DNA of 64,000 bases, taken from Callaeas wilsoni (Eukaryota; Chordata; Aves; Passeriformes; Callaeidae). The number at the start of each line of letters is the position of its first letter. Position 1 is the first letter of the stretch. The position numbers and the translations under genes were made by a program. The stretch is taken from contig VWPU01008431.1 in assembly GCA_013398955.1 (NCBI GenBank), forward strand, positions 43,780 to 107,779, given 5' to 3'. The notes under the pieces are model-generated. The model was not told the origin of the DNA. It made no database searches and saw only the letters and a program-made list of their open reading frames with translations. Positions 14,090 to 26,800 of this stretch are shown in pieces.

Positions 14090-14360
14090 CACGGGTGTCG
14101 GGCTTCCCTCTCGGTGCCGTCCCGCCTCTCCGAGCTCTCCTGCCAGCAGCTGCTGTGGGGAGACGGGGTGGCGCTCCGCTGAGGGGACGGTGCGTTCCTG
14201 CGGTCCCCCCAGCCCTGCGACGCGCCGCAGCGCCGCGCTCGTCCCGCCGGCAGGGCAGAGGGGGCTCTGGGATGCGCCGCTTGGGCACCGACAGCGCCAT
14301 GCTCAGCGGGACCGGCCGGGGGTGGGTACCCGGCTCACCGCGGCCCTGGTCTCGGTGCCT
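14090..14360. promoter_or_regulatory. CpG-rich block, LHX8 upstream domain
   Basis: A short GC-rich stretch with frequent CpG (for example 14,210-14,300) is surrounded by more neutral sequence. It is one of several blocks between 11.8 and 18.6 kb that together make up the CpG domain in front of LHX8. No gene is recognisable in it. Confidence 0.6.
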
Positions 14361-14689
14361 GTTTTTCGTAAGCTGGTCACAGCGGCGGTATTAATTTCTT
14401 ACAGAACTTGTTTTGACGGGAGAACCAGTGTCGCTGTAGAAGACTCCAGAGAGAAGCACCCAGCCGCATGCACTTGCAGCACAGTGCAGACTCTGATGAA
14501 GGAGTCTGTACGTCAACACCCTCTCGTTAAAACAGCCCTAATTCTCTGCATTTAGTATTTTCTTCGTGCTGTATCGTATCGTCAAATATTTAAGAGATCT
14601 CTCCTATGTGCAACTGGTCAGCGCTCCCACCTACATACATCCTGGCATTACTCTTGAGAGAGAGGAATCAGAACCAGATGCAGTCCCCG

Positions 14690-14900
14690 TCGGAGGGTCC
14701 CGCCGGAGTCCCCCGCTCTTCTCCACTCTCAGCCTCAGCAAGATCAGGCCAGGGCCACCCTGCCCGCCCCCCGGCAGATTCTCCTTCCCTCCCGTCTCTG
14801 CCGAGACCTCGACGACCCGCCGAGGGGTCCTACTCGGCGCCCCAAGAGGGGACACATCCCTCCGATGTCCACAGAGACGACAGTGGGAGAGCAGGGAGCG
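14690..14900. promoter_or_regulatory. Small CpG-rich block, LHX8 upstream domain
   Basis: GC- and CpG-enriched sequence with cytosine-rich runs near 14,760-14,780 separates the 14.1-14.4 kb block from the larger 15.2-16.4 kb island. It has no recognisable exon. It probably belongs to the same unmethylated regulatory domain. Confidence 0.5.
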
Positions 14901-15229
14901 CAAAAGTCGGGAATTGTCTAGAGCCTGCGTGTCCGCCCGTTTTCATCTCTTCAGAAAACGATGCAGGGAATATTCACTAAAATATCGAGGGCGTTTAATT
15001 TAAGTGATGAAGTTTAGACTGGACTTCGGAGAGATGGGTGATAAAGGTGCACAGGCCAAGCATGGGTGTATCCCGAATAACCAAGCCCATATACTTTCTA
15101 CTTCCACCCTGTACGATAATGTTATTGCTTTTCTGACTGCTTCTCAGAAATAACGCGTCTCTCCAATTAGCTCGGCAAAACCGCTCACCTCTGGCGAAGC
15201 CCCTCAGACCATAACAATAACCTGGATCT

Positions 15230-16430
15230 GCCGACGGACTGTTCTCTGGGCGCGTTTTCCTCCTGACGCCCCGAACCTTCCGCGTCCCGGGGCGGCCGAC
15301 CCGGTCTGCGGCTCCGCGCAGCCATCGGAGAGGCCCTGGGTGAGCCCCGCCAAGCACCGCACCCCTGCAGTGCGTCCCCCGCCCCGCCTCCGTTGAGACC
15401 CTCGCACTGCGCGGGGCTGCTCCGAAGCCTCAGGGCCGGCGGAGAGACCGGGGCGGCCAACGCAGCCGCGCCCGCTCGTCACCTGGCGGAGCCGGCTCCG
15501 GACACGGTACGAAATATAGAGATCTTCTGCACGCTGGTTTTCCTCCAACACCGCAGTATGAATTACCGCTGCTCGTAATCTCACGATCGCCGAAGGAAAC
15601 AATGCGCAGATTGACTTTGTTGACTCCTACCGCTGTATTTCCAGAGAGAAAAGGCGCATAGGAAGGTGTATAGAAATCTAACCCGCAGCCCTCCTCGGAG
15701 CGCGCACCAACCTCATTAATTATCTCGTTGAAGGCGCAGGAAAAGGACCGACGATCAACAGCCTCGACGCTGCTACCGGCCGTGCCCGATCCGCCGCGCC
15801 CGGGCTCATCACGGGCTCTCACCACGGTGGCCCGGCCCCGCCGCAACGCATCCCTCGGAGAACCCGCCAGGTGCTCATTTTCTCTCATGCCACCTGCGAC
15901 AGACTACAGTAGTGCTGTCGTGCCTCTGTCAGTCACGGATGGGGACATCCGCGCGGATGGGGGCTCGGCAGGATCCGCGCTGGTCCTGCTCCGAGCCTAA
16001 CGCTCCGCTCCTCCCCGCCGCGACCCGCGACCCGCGGGGCCGCCCGAGCAGTCGGCCGCTGGCGCCACGACCTGCACCGCTGCGGACAGGGAGCAGAGCC
16101 CAAGGGGGAACCCTGCTGCGGGGGGGGGCCCTAGAGAGCGGCCGTGAGGTGTGGTTACCGGACACACTGTGGGGCCGCAGCCCGTCGCCTGCGGGGCAGG
16201 TGGTCGGGCCGGGTCGGGGGCAGCATTTGAGTCGGAGGTTGCGCAGGCACACCCCGGGCCCTCGGGGGAGACGCCAGAAAGCCGGCTCCGCGCCAGCATA
16301 GGTATTGGCAGGGGCTGGGCCAGGGCTCCCAGGAGCCGGCGTTGTCCGTCTTCCCTGCCGCCGCTCGGGGCTCTGGACGCCGGCCCGGGCGTCGGTCGCG
16401 CTGCGCCGAGCTATGTCACGGCCATCGCAA
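15230..16430. promoter_or_regulatory. Large CpG island upstream of LHX8
   Basis: About 1.2 kb of dense CpG sequence carries several overlapping long frames on both strands. That is expected from high GC and is not evidence of coding. The island lies 1.3 kb before the LHX8 coding start and is a good candidate for an upstream promoter or for non-coding first exons. A strong splice acceptor at 17,676, just before the coding start, is consistent with an upstream leader exon, possibly here. No TATA box or clear initiator could be assigned. Confidence 0.7.
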
Positions 16431-17740
16431 ACCCCAAAGCCTTGCTTGCCTCGCTGAGGCAGCGGTGTCAGGGACACCGAGACTGGATGTCAGCGAGATT
16501 CTGCCCAGAGTTAGATCGGTTAAAACCGCTGGACAAACGGGTAATTGACGGGACGTCCCGGCTTTACCGGGGTTCGGCACAGCCACTGGTTCAGTTACGG
16601 TTCCGCAAGATCGGGCCTCGGGATTTGAAACAACGATCATCTTTTTTAGAGGGAGAACAATAGGGGGCTTCTCCTTTCACACAGCTCCTCAAAAGCAGAA
16701 TTCCTTCTTATCAAATCTATCACGTTTGTAAACGTAGTGGCAATTCTCTCAGATCGCTTTACCGAGGCTCAGCAACACGTCCTACATCCATGGTGAGACG
16801 AGGCTGAACCACAGAGGTGAGGGGAAAGATGGAAACTAAACGACAAGTTTAATTAAAAGCAGCTGGCTGGTTAAACACGTGCCAAGAAGCAGATACCCGG
16901 TTATTTACCTCACCTGCGAAGGACAAGCTGCTGCTTTATTCTCCTCCAATATCCCGAGAGCACCATCAGTGTTTGGTGTGAGGGAACTCTGCGGACAAGA
17001 TTTGTGATCGTGGAGAAAGGGTGCCTGTAACCCACAGCCTCTCCGCAGGGAGACGCCAGCTGGTTCTGCAGGTAGTGATGGGCAGCCAGCCTCTGCACCC
17101 TCTATTCGCGGCGCCACTGGGACACTGGTGTTAATGAGCAGCACCTGTGGGAGCTCAGAGCCAGAGGAATGCTTTCGCAGCTCAGGTCCTTCTATTTTAG
17201 CTAAATGAGAAAGGTTTTATTACGGGATTTCGGAGACGCAAGCAGGAGGTGAGGTATGAGATGGGTGTAGGAGCTGTGAGTTTGACCTACAGGAATTCGC
17301 TTGGGCTTTAGGATGCAGGAGTGTGGGAAAATCGTTCCCGTCATGCGGGGTCTTGCTTTGCTCCGTGTTTGTTTTCTTCGTTCATAGGGAGCTTTAACAG
17401 GAACGTGTGCTTAGACTGGGGTGGTGAAGGGAAGCTCTGGCAAAAGATAAAGACAAGTGAGGGGGTTCTCTGGGGAGGGCGGGAGGGGGGGGGAGTTGTT
17501 GCTGTTTTTTTGTTGTTGTTGATATTGGGGGAGTTCTGTGCCTCCTCCCCTCACTAAACCCTCACGGGCTTTCTAGTGGAGATAACGGCCCCGCCGCGCT
17601 GGAAGGCGGGTTCTGTGCAGGAGGTGAGGCTAGCGGGGCAGGTCCACCCACTTGAAAACAAAACTTTTTTCCTGCAGGCGCTGAGAGCAGAGACCGGCGC
17701 GGGGTCCCCGGAGCCGGCTCGCCGCCCGCCGGGAGCTGGT

Positions 17741-17749
17741 ATGTGGTAG
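17741..17749 (+). promoter_or_regulatory. Two-codon upstream ORF before LHX8
   Basis: An ATG-TGG-TAG minimal ORF ends nine bases before the predicted LHX8 start codon and is in the same frame. Its TAG is also the in-frame stop that prevents the LHX8 frame from extending upstream. If the mRNA leader includes it, ribosomes would have to leak past or reinitiate almost immediately. Inclusion in the mature transcript is not shown. Confidence 0.5.
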
Positions 17750-17758
17750 GGTAGGGCC

Positions 17759-17839
17759 ATGTATTGGAAGAGTGACCCGATGTTCGTCTGCAGGCTGGAG
17801 GACAAGGACTTGCCCGCGCTCGGCGGCCCCGCGGAGAAG
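17759..17839 (+). CDS. LHX8: LHX8 coding exon 1
   Basis: This exon encodes residues 1-27, starting [15 protein letters not shown]. The start has G at -3 but T at +4, a moderate Kozak context. The donor is AAG|GTGCGC and the phase is 0. A pyrimidine-rich acceptor ending at 17,676 suggests this coding exon may start at 17,677 in the mRNA and be preceded by non-coding exon(s). Confidence 0.8.
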
Positions 17840-20800
17840 GTGCGCGGGCGGGGGGACGGCGCGGCTCGGGCGCCTGGTGCGGCTTGGCGGGGCTGGTGGC
17901 CCCGGGCGTGGCGCTTCCGCCGGCTCCTGCGGACATCGCGGCCGCCGCCAGGGTCCCGATGGGACCCACAGGTGTCGGTGGGCCAGATCGGGCCGGCGAG
18001 CGGCTCCCGGGCGTGGCCGGGCGCTGACCGCGGTCTCCTCGCGCTCCCGCAGGCCAGCCCCGCAGCAGCTGACGAGGACTCCTGCTCTTCCTCGGCTGCC
18101 CTGTCGCCCTCCTCATCGCCGCGGTCCATGGCCTCAGGCTCGGGTTGCACCCCCGGCAAATGCGTGTGCAGTAGCTGCGGCCTGGAGATCGTGGACAAGT
18201 ACCTGCTCAAGGTAAGGGCACTCGACCCGGAGCCCCCCTTCGTCTGGCGACTTCCCCCACCGCTGGGGCCGGAGGGCGGCCCGCTTAGGGAGAGCCTGCC
18301 CTGGGCGCCGGCAGTGGCTGGAGAGCCTCAGGGAACCGGGCCCGCTGGGCTCCGAGGGTACAGCCCTCCGGGTTGCCTCATCTCTACGGCTCAGCCCTCT
18401 CCTTCCCGGACGACGCGGAGCTACCGCGGACACGGGAGTGTAGAGTCTCAGTGCGCTTGTTCGCGGTGTTCGGGCCACAGACAGAACCCTAGCTGCTGTC
18501 GATGTTTCGGATAATGCTACTAGCGGTGGGCTGCCTGTTCCTGACGCGCCGGGAGAAGCGGGGAAAGGAACGGGCTGTCTCGACCACGGTGACTCCCGCG
18601 CGCTCTCGGTCAAACGGTGGCGGCGCGACCTGCATTATAGTGAAGTGGGTCTGGGTGAGTCTCAAAGCCAAAAGCGCCTCTTGAGAAATGTGGAAATAAG
18701 TTATTCCTGCAAAAGGTGGTCAACTAGCATATTCGAAGGAAACGAGCTGCGTGTGTGCAGAGCAGCTCTCTTGCCTTAGTAATCAGGACAGAGTAAGATA
18801 ATTTAAAAACAAACAAAACTAGCTGACTTTAAACATGGAGTGTTACTGTGAGGGGGGATGTTTATTTGCCTTTTCTATTATAGCGGTTAAAATTATTCTG
18901 GGTCAGACTTTTGCCGTTTTTCCTTTCAAAAGTGAGAGTAATGATCATGTCAGAAGTAGGTTGGTTCTATCAGCCTTAAACAAAGTTGTTGTATACTTGC
19001 AAAGAGATAGTGGGTGACACCCCTGAAAACATATCTGTGGTGTTATTAGATCATCTGCTTAGGGCTTGGTCGAGGTGGGGAGGTCCAAGGAAAATGTCTG
19101 CAGGAGCTAGTGTTCACTTTAAAAGGGGTTGGTGCAGGAGCTGCCATGCATCCCTGGTCCGGGTGTGCAGTAGCCTGGGCTGGCACAGAACAGAACTGCC
19201 TTGAACTCAGTTTCAGTTCTGTTAACTGCCGTGACGTTTTGGCAGCTCATTTATAGTTTAATGATCACTGCGGTCTTCTGTCTGAACAACCAGGATAACA
19301 GGACTTGGAGCAAAAGACTTCTAAACTATCTAGCCTTAAGTTTAAATTAGCTATTACTACTTCTTGCGTAGGCAGAGAGGAATCGATGCTGGTATGCTAG
19401 CGTCCAGCAGCAGCACACCTTTCAACTTCAGCCCTGTTCAACTGACAAGTAGGAACATGGACAAATGACATCAAATGGAACAACTACGGAAGCTGCTGCT
19501 GTCCCGCTCTTTGGAAGAGCGTTGGTTTCTGAAGAAGCAGTGGGCTCTGAGTGGCTGGGATGTCAGCTCACGTTGCGCAGAGCTGCGTGGGCTTCTCTTG
19601 CCCGTGCCGGGGCTTGGGGCGGATCTACGGAGGCCCAGGGAGCCTTGGCACGGCAGGACTGGTTGTGGGGCAGGCTCAGTCTGGCTCAGCGCTGCCCCTC
19701 TGCTCTGCAGCCCTTCTAAGAGGTGCTTGGGAGGGTGAGTTTGGTGACAGCTATCAACTGCTATCAACAGTTTAATATCTTGTGGTGTAAACTTGCCAGC
19801 ATATGGGAAGATGGCTACCAACAAAGATAAGGGTTAGGAAAGCACTGAGCAAACTGCAATACCACAGCCTGAAGAACGAATGAAACGGGTCATCCCCCAC
19901 ATGAGTGTTGGATGTGGGTGATCCCCGCATGCTTTCTCTGTGGTTTGTCTGGCCATGCTCTGATGAAAGACATATCCTGGATTACCTCAAATCTGCTTTC
20001 CCATAGGTAATATATGGGCTGCTTGGTATGACATGAGAAATGGGCTCAGTGGAAAAAAAAAAATCTAAACTTAATAATTCTTTGATTTTCAGAATTCCTC
20101 CTATATAGCATGGGATCATCCAGAGAGTTTTCTTAATTTTTGTGGTCACTGGGAGTCTTGGGTTGTCAAATGATTTATTTAGGTGATGAGCAATGTCTGC
20201 ACAATTAAGAGTTCATTTTATAGGAAAGCAGAAATTAAAAGAATTTCTCTCATTTTATTTATTTTATTTTATATGTCCCAAAATTGTATGTAAGTTTTTT
20301 AAAATGTTGATTTCTGCTGTATTCCATGACTATGTTTAGTTTTGCTATGGACATTTAAAGAATTCAAGAAATTCACAAAAATATCGAATTTGCTATTAAA
20401 TCACCTCCTGCTGTTTTGAAACTCAGATGTTGTTCACCAATTTTGCTTTAACAGAAACGTGGCAAATGGGGGAATGGTTCATGGTGTGTTTCTATTTGAC
20501 AGACTTTTTTTTCCACCTTCAATACTCATGTTTTAAAATTTTAAATAACTTCACAACGTTTGTTTTTTGTTAAGCAGGAATTTATGCAGACTAGGAAATG
20601 GAAGTGTGTAAGTTAGCCGCCTTCCCAAGGTCACATAAGGCCAAAGCTTGCTCTCTTACTCTAATGCTATGAGAACAGAACTGGGCAGAAAATATGTGCA
20701 TGGAACTTGTATCTCTTGCTTCCTCTTCTACTGCTTTTAATTACAAATCCATGAAAGCTTATTCTGAAGACCTGAATCAAATTAGTTAACCTTCAACATA

Positions 20801-23800
20801 CATGCAGTTCTATAGGGAAAATGTTTTGCATTCAAAATAAGTTTTCTGCGAATCATGGTGCGTGAAACTTTCAGCCTTTTCTGGAAAAAAACAGGATTTG
20901 TAAATATAAAATGTAATATTGGTAGTACAAGTATTGAGGGGTATTTTTCTGTTGGGTTTTTGCAGGTAAATGACCTCTGCTGGCATGTGCGCTGCCTCTC
21001 ATGCAGCGTTTGCAGAACTTCCCTGGGAAGGCACACCAGCTGCTACATCAAAGATAAAGATATCTTCTGCAAACTTGATTATTTCAGGTATATTATCCAG
21101 AAATATAACTTATTAGATAACTTGTTATACTTGCTTGTTACTTTTCACTTCAGCCACAACTGAAATTTACTTAAGGCTCTTTCTTTTTCATTTGCTAGGT
21201 TTACCTTCAGCAATTTAAACTCTGACTTTTCTTAAGGAGGGACTTGGGGAACCCTAAGTCTGTGTAGTGTGACTGCCTGCTAAGTCTCCCGTCTGCCCTT
21301 CCTCTGTTTTGTATTTATACCATCACTTATTTGTGTAGGCACCGAGGGGGAAAAAAAGTCAGAGTCCCTGCCACAGTATGGTTGTAAAGCCATTGTATGT
21401 GCAAAGAATCGTCCTTGGGTAATGCTGGCTGAGAAAGCAACGTAAAATTGAGATGATCTGTTCAGAGTAGTGCTTCACTGGTATGGGGCTTAAGGCATCA
21501 TAAGAAGCTGCAAAATCAACCAGAATAAATTCCATGATATTTAAAAGAAGCTTTAAGCAGTTACACCTTTCTGTGATCAGTTTGGTTTAGAATGTCGTTC
21601 TTTCAAAATTACAGACTAATCTTGCAAGGAAGAATATTATTTGTGTTGGCAATGCAGTATTCAGGATGCAAAGTTTTTGATCCAGAAAGCAGAAAAAATT
21701 GTTGCTGTTAATTTTGATGTGATTGCTAGTACTTCTCTATTGGATTGCTAGATCAAACTATTTCTAGGATTCTCAGCTATGCAGTGAATAGATTGCATCC
21801 AGCTACTTAAGTTTGACACAGAGTGGGAGGGGGCAAGCTGAGCGCTGTAAACTTCTGAAAAAGCTAAATTTTGTGGGACTTGAAAAAAATTTGGGTCTGC
21901 AAAGATCTTCAGGACAAATTCTTATCTAAATAATCAACATATTTTGGTGGCTAGTTTCCTCTTCAAAGAGATTTTCTACTCTAATAATGTGAATGCAGAT
22001 TTTTTAGTTTATTTAAAAATCATAGTGATGTGAATTGAGGAAATAATTATGAAGATACAGGTTTCCACCCTTCTGCTGAAGATGCTGAAACATTAGTGAA
22101 GGGTGATGTAGCTAAATATAATAGTTCAGACTACCACTAGAGTAATGTGAAATATTTGAAAAATTGGAGGGACTTTGAACAGTCTGCTGTTTCCATTTTT
22201 CAGCATTTAAGAGTAATTCTCTTTATAAGAGGAATAATGAGGAGCCATGAATTCATGTAGCAGTTAAAATGCTTCAGTTTAGCTCTTTGCCTTACGAAAA
22301 TACTAACCTCTGTATTTCGGTAGTGTCTTGCCTTAAGCTCAGACACAAACTTGCTGATCTCTTTTGCAATGCAAACGCAGTCACGCCGTGGGTCTGAGCT
22401 GCGCTGCCACAACCTGGTCACCTCTAATCCTGCCAAAGCTTCGGTTTGCCCGACACGGTGTCTAAGCCCAGCCCGGGTTGCCGTTCTCTTTGCAGGCGCT
22501 ACGGCACTCGCTGCTCCCGCTGCGGGCGGCACATCCATTCCACCGACTGGGTCCGGCGGGCTAAAGGGAACGTGTACCACCTGGCGTGCTTCGCATGCTT
22601 CTCCTGCAAAAGACAGCTTTCAACTGGAGAGGAGTTCGCTTTGGTTGAGGAGAAAGTCCTTTGCAGAGTACATTACGACTGCATGTTGGACAATCTGAAA
22701 AGAGAAGTTGAAAATGGTAACACATTGCTATTGTTAAGAACTATGTTTGTGACTGAGATTTAAATAAATTGTTGGGGTTTATTTCATTTTCCTTACTGAG
22801 AGATAACTGACTGGCTTTACTAAGACTGGAAGCACAGGCTCTTGAATCAAAATAATGTTAAATTATTTCATGTTTGGGGGATTTTGGTTGGTTTGATTTT
22901 TTAATTCTGTTAGAATTTTTTGTTTATCTGGGGGGGGTTTGTTTTTTTGTTGTTGATTTGTTTGTTTTGTTTTCTTGTGGTTTTTTGTTGGTTTTTTTGT
23001 TTGTTTGTGGTTTTGTGGTTTTTCGTTTTTGTTTTTTTTTTTTTAGTCTGTAGAACTTGTTCTGTATCCTAAGGAAAAGAAAGCAACAGCATATCTTGTT
23101 GATAAAATATCATGTTAGATTTATTTCTTCCCTCACTCTCAAGGAAATTGTTTAGGGCACAATGTGTTATGGTGCTAGATCAATTTAACTTTGACTAGAA
23201 TATGGCTTTTTAAAGCTGAAATTCAGCTGGCCAAGTGCTGTTGGTTATTGTTGGAGAACAGTCCGACTTACAACATCATTGTGAATGTTTAGAAAGCAGC
23301 ATTGTTTTCTTGTTAATGTTTCAGGTAATGGGATTAGCGTGGAAGGAGCATTACTAACAGAACAAGATGTTAATCATCCAAAACCAGCAAAAAGAGCTCG
23401 GACCAGCTTCACAGCAGATCAGCTCCAGGTAGAGACTGTGTTGAAAACTTGTGTAGCTCAGGTTTACACAGGACATGGGTGCTGAACCAATAGAAAGTTT
23501 TATGCATACAGGGGGAAAGAAAAGCTTGAATGCTTTAAAGTCTTGAATGCTTTAAAGTCTTTTGTAAGCTATCAAGACACAGCATGTTTCTGGAAGTTTA
23601 ATGTAAAATAGTACTCTTAGAGCTCTTTATTTCCCTGGGGGCAGATGGTAATTTTGCAGAGTGGAAACAAAAAGGTGATTCTATTTAGATTGCTTGATGA
23701 AACCTATTTAAAAAGCCATTTACATCACTAAACATAATAAAGACAAAATATTTTTCAGATTGTGTAATGTGAAAAGTTGTACTAAAGATGGGTACTGTAT

Positions 23801-26800
23801 GTGACTTCAAGACATTAATATGATGGAAGTTGGAATTGTTGTAATGCCTGCAACTCCTCTGCTTTCCAGGCTTCTTGTCTTTTTGTTGCCGTGACAAGAG
23901 TTAACTCCTATTGAGACAGTCCAGAGCTATTTCAAACTCTGGATAACCACTTCCCTTAAATTAGCTTTCTAGGGAAAAACACTAAGGGCTAGCTTCCAAT
24001 GCAAGAGGGGATGATGAGAGGATTTAGAGTTTTAACCTGTAGTGAGAAGGAAGCTGTGACTTTCTACCTAATCCTAGCTGTACATCCTTGCCTTCAGTTG
24101 AACAGGTCTTTGAATTTCTGGTCACAGTGTGAGTTCTGTTTTCTTGGCCTGTCCTCTTATTCACAGCGAAAGCAGTTGAGAAACTCATCTTGAGGTGTAA
24201 TAATATGTGAGGTGTTAAAGTAGTGCTATACAAAAGGGCATGGGGCTGTTCAAAGCTTGGGTTCCCATTTATAGTCATGACTGGAGACAGAAGGTGGTGT
24301 CAACACAAAATGAGCATGTTAGCAATAATCCAACCAGGTGCACAGAACAAAGGCTCTGGACATTGAGCTTGAACTTTGGCAAAAGGCAACTTTTTTCCCC
24401 AGCAGTAGCTGAAAGGGAGCTAGAACCAGCCATTAGGATGGGAACTGTATTCAGGGCTTCTTTCCAGCTGCTGTCGTTGAAACGTCCATGTTCCCTTCTC
24501 TCTGTTTAAAGTAGATTGTAAAGTTTTAATGTACATTTTAAAGTACATTGTAACATACTTTAGCAAGTGTTTGAGATCTCTACGGCCTCTTGTTATTTAA
24601 TGATACTTTCTGTCTGTTAGTTGCACCTCCATACCTATCCTCGAGGCTGCTATAAGATTTCCAACAAGAAAACCATTGTAGGGATAAGTGCAGTCAGAGT
24701 GGCAGCATATAATTACTCACTTCAAAAAGTACTTGTACAAAAGAATGTCCATGCTTTTTTAATGTTTTTGTTCTGTAGCACCTTCCAGGACCTAAAGGGG
24801 CTCCAAGAGAGCTGGAAAGGCAGTTTGGACAAGGGCCTGGAGTGACAGGACAAGGGTGAATGGCTTCTCATTGACAGAGGACAGGGTTAGATGGGATATT
24901 GGGAAGAAATTCTTCCCTTTGAGGCCGGTGAGGCATTGGCACAGGGTGCCTAGAGCAGCTGTGGCTGCCCCTGCATCCCTGGAAGTGTCTAAGGCTGGTT
25001 GAGTGGGGCTTGGAGCAACCTGGGATAGTGGAAGGTGTCCCTGCCCATGGCATAGGGTTGGAAAAAGGTGAGTTTTTAAGGTCCCTTCCAACCCAAAGCA
25101 GTCCGTGATTCTATGAAAAATTATAAAAGTAAATAGTTTCTGAATGTGGAGAGTAGTAGTCTGAATCTTCAAAGATGAAGCCAGACAAAGTTTGCTGGGT
25201 CAAATAAAGGGTAAAAAATCCAAAAATGAGAAAATAATGCTTTGAAATGCTGAAGATACCCTGCAGAAATCCATGAAGCCTTACTTTCATAAACAGGGCC
25301 AATCCTTAAAGCATCTGAAAGTCTTCAGGATGCAGGCCAAATTGACATCTACTTCCTCAAAAAAAAGTGTAATTTATGTCCTTATGACAAGAGTTGGCTT
25401 CAATTTTCTGGCAAAAGATAGGTAACCAAACCATCAAAAAGGTCATGCCAGCCAAGATGCAGCCTCTTTTTCCTCTGGGTTTCCTTTCTTTGTGAAAGAC
25501 AAAGGAAACACAGAACATTCCTGCATCCTCCATGGAGATGAAAAGCAGATCAACTACTCCATATAACATAGGATACAGATAGGAATTGACAAGTTCAGAA
25601 TGGTAGATCATGGCTCATGCCTTCCTTATGCTGTGGTCTGCTGCTATAGGTGTGTTTATTGAGCATATTTGAGTTGCTTTGCAGTGAATTTTCTCCTACA
25701 GTTCTTTTAATGCAATCTTACAGAGCACCTCTTCTAGTTTTTACTACTGCCAAGCAGAATCCATTTCTTTAATTTCTGGTAAATGTCACAGCTCAGTTAA
25801 GCATAGCAAGGGCTTGTACTTTGGGGGATTTTTTTATTTTTTATTTTTCTTAAAATGTACTGGGGACTCCCTAGAGACTAGTGATTACAAAAAAAAAAAC
25901 CAAAAAAACAAACAAACAAAAAAAAACCACAAAAAACAAACCAAAAACAAAACCAAAAAAAACACCATCCCACAAAAACCAAAAAACAGTTCCTGAAGAC
26001 AGGCAAGGACTAATACCAAAGTCTGAGAAGACTGTCTAATGTGGCTTTCAACACAAATGCTCCTGCAATCTCATATCTTGCCTTTTCAGGTTATGCAAGC
26101 ACAGTTTGCTCAGGACAACAATCCAGATGCACAAACACTTCAGAAACTGGCAGAAAGAACAGGCTTGAGCAGGCGTGTTATACAGGTAACAGTGTGAAGT
26201 TACTTGACTCACAAAGTCTAGTACTCATCCATTGGAAATGCTCAGTCACAATTTTCTCTGAGGTTATTCTAACATGGAAAAAGATCCTAATCTGTTTTAA
26301 CTTCAGACAACATCCTTAGTTGGGCATAGGTCAAGAATAAGCATCATAATTTGAAAAACTTGCTGTACTCCTCTTGCACTCTGTGTGGAGGATTAAGCCT
26401 TCTAGAAAGAAACTTCTAAGCATAAATAGTATAGAAATTGGCACTAAATTGTTCCAAATACATATTTCTGACTGTAGCAGTTTCTTCTTAGGACCTGCAC
26501 TCTTTTTGAAAGCATCTTGTGGTACGACACATTAGGAGTAAGTGAATATCTAGTAATTTGTTCTAGAGAGCAGAGTTAAAATATGCCAACCAATACTGAA
26601 ACACAAACTTGGAGTCTTTGCTTGAAGATATCACTCAGCAAACATATGAATGCTTTTTTTATATGTAAATGTGATTTTTAAAATACAATGCAAATTATAT
26701 ATTTATATGTTAATATAAATAAAAATAAATTGAGTTGCCTTGGCTCATTCTAGCCTGGAAGATTGTAGGGTGCTTCTACAGAAATGAGGTATCTGGCTGC

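Larger units (their letters stand above)
17570..18620 (+). promoter_or_regulatory. LHX8: CpG island over LHX8 coding exons 1 and 2
   Basis: CpG-dense sequence begins about 190 bases before the LHX8 start codon, covers exon 1, intron 1 and exon 2, and fades about 400 bases into intron 2. This is the usual position for a vertebrate promoter-associated CpG island. No convincing TATA box is visible upstream of 17,759. A GT-rich and G-rich tract at about 17,460-17,530 borders it on the left. Confidence 0.75.

Noticed and set aside
14041..14555. 117- and 157-codon frames
   Set aside because: They overlap each other in a CpG block and have no domain. Composition artefact.
15204..16663. Several 90-180-codon frames on both strands
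   Set aside because: All are inside the CpG island at 15.2-16.4 kb, mutually overlapping, and rich in Arg/Ala/Gly/Pro. No conserved motif and no consistent splice pattern.
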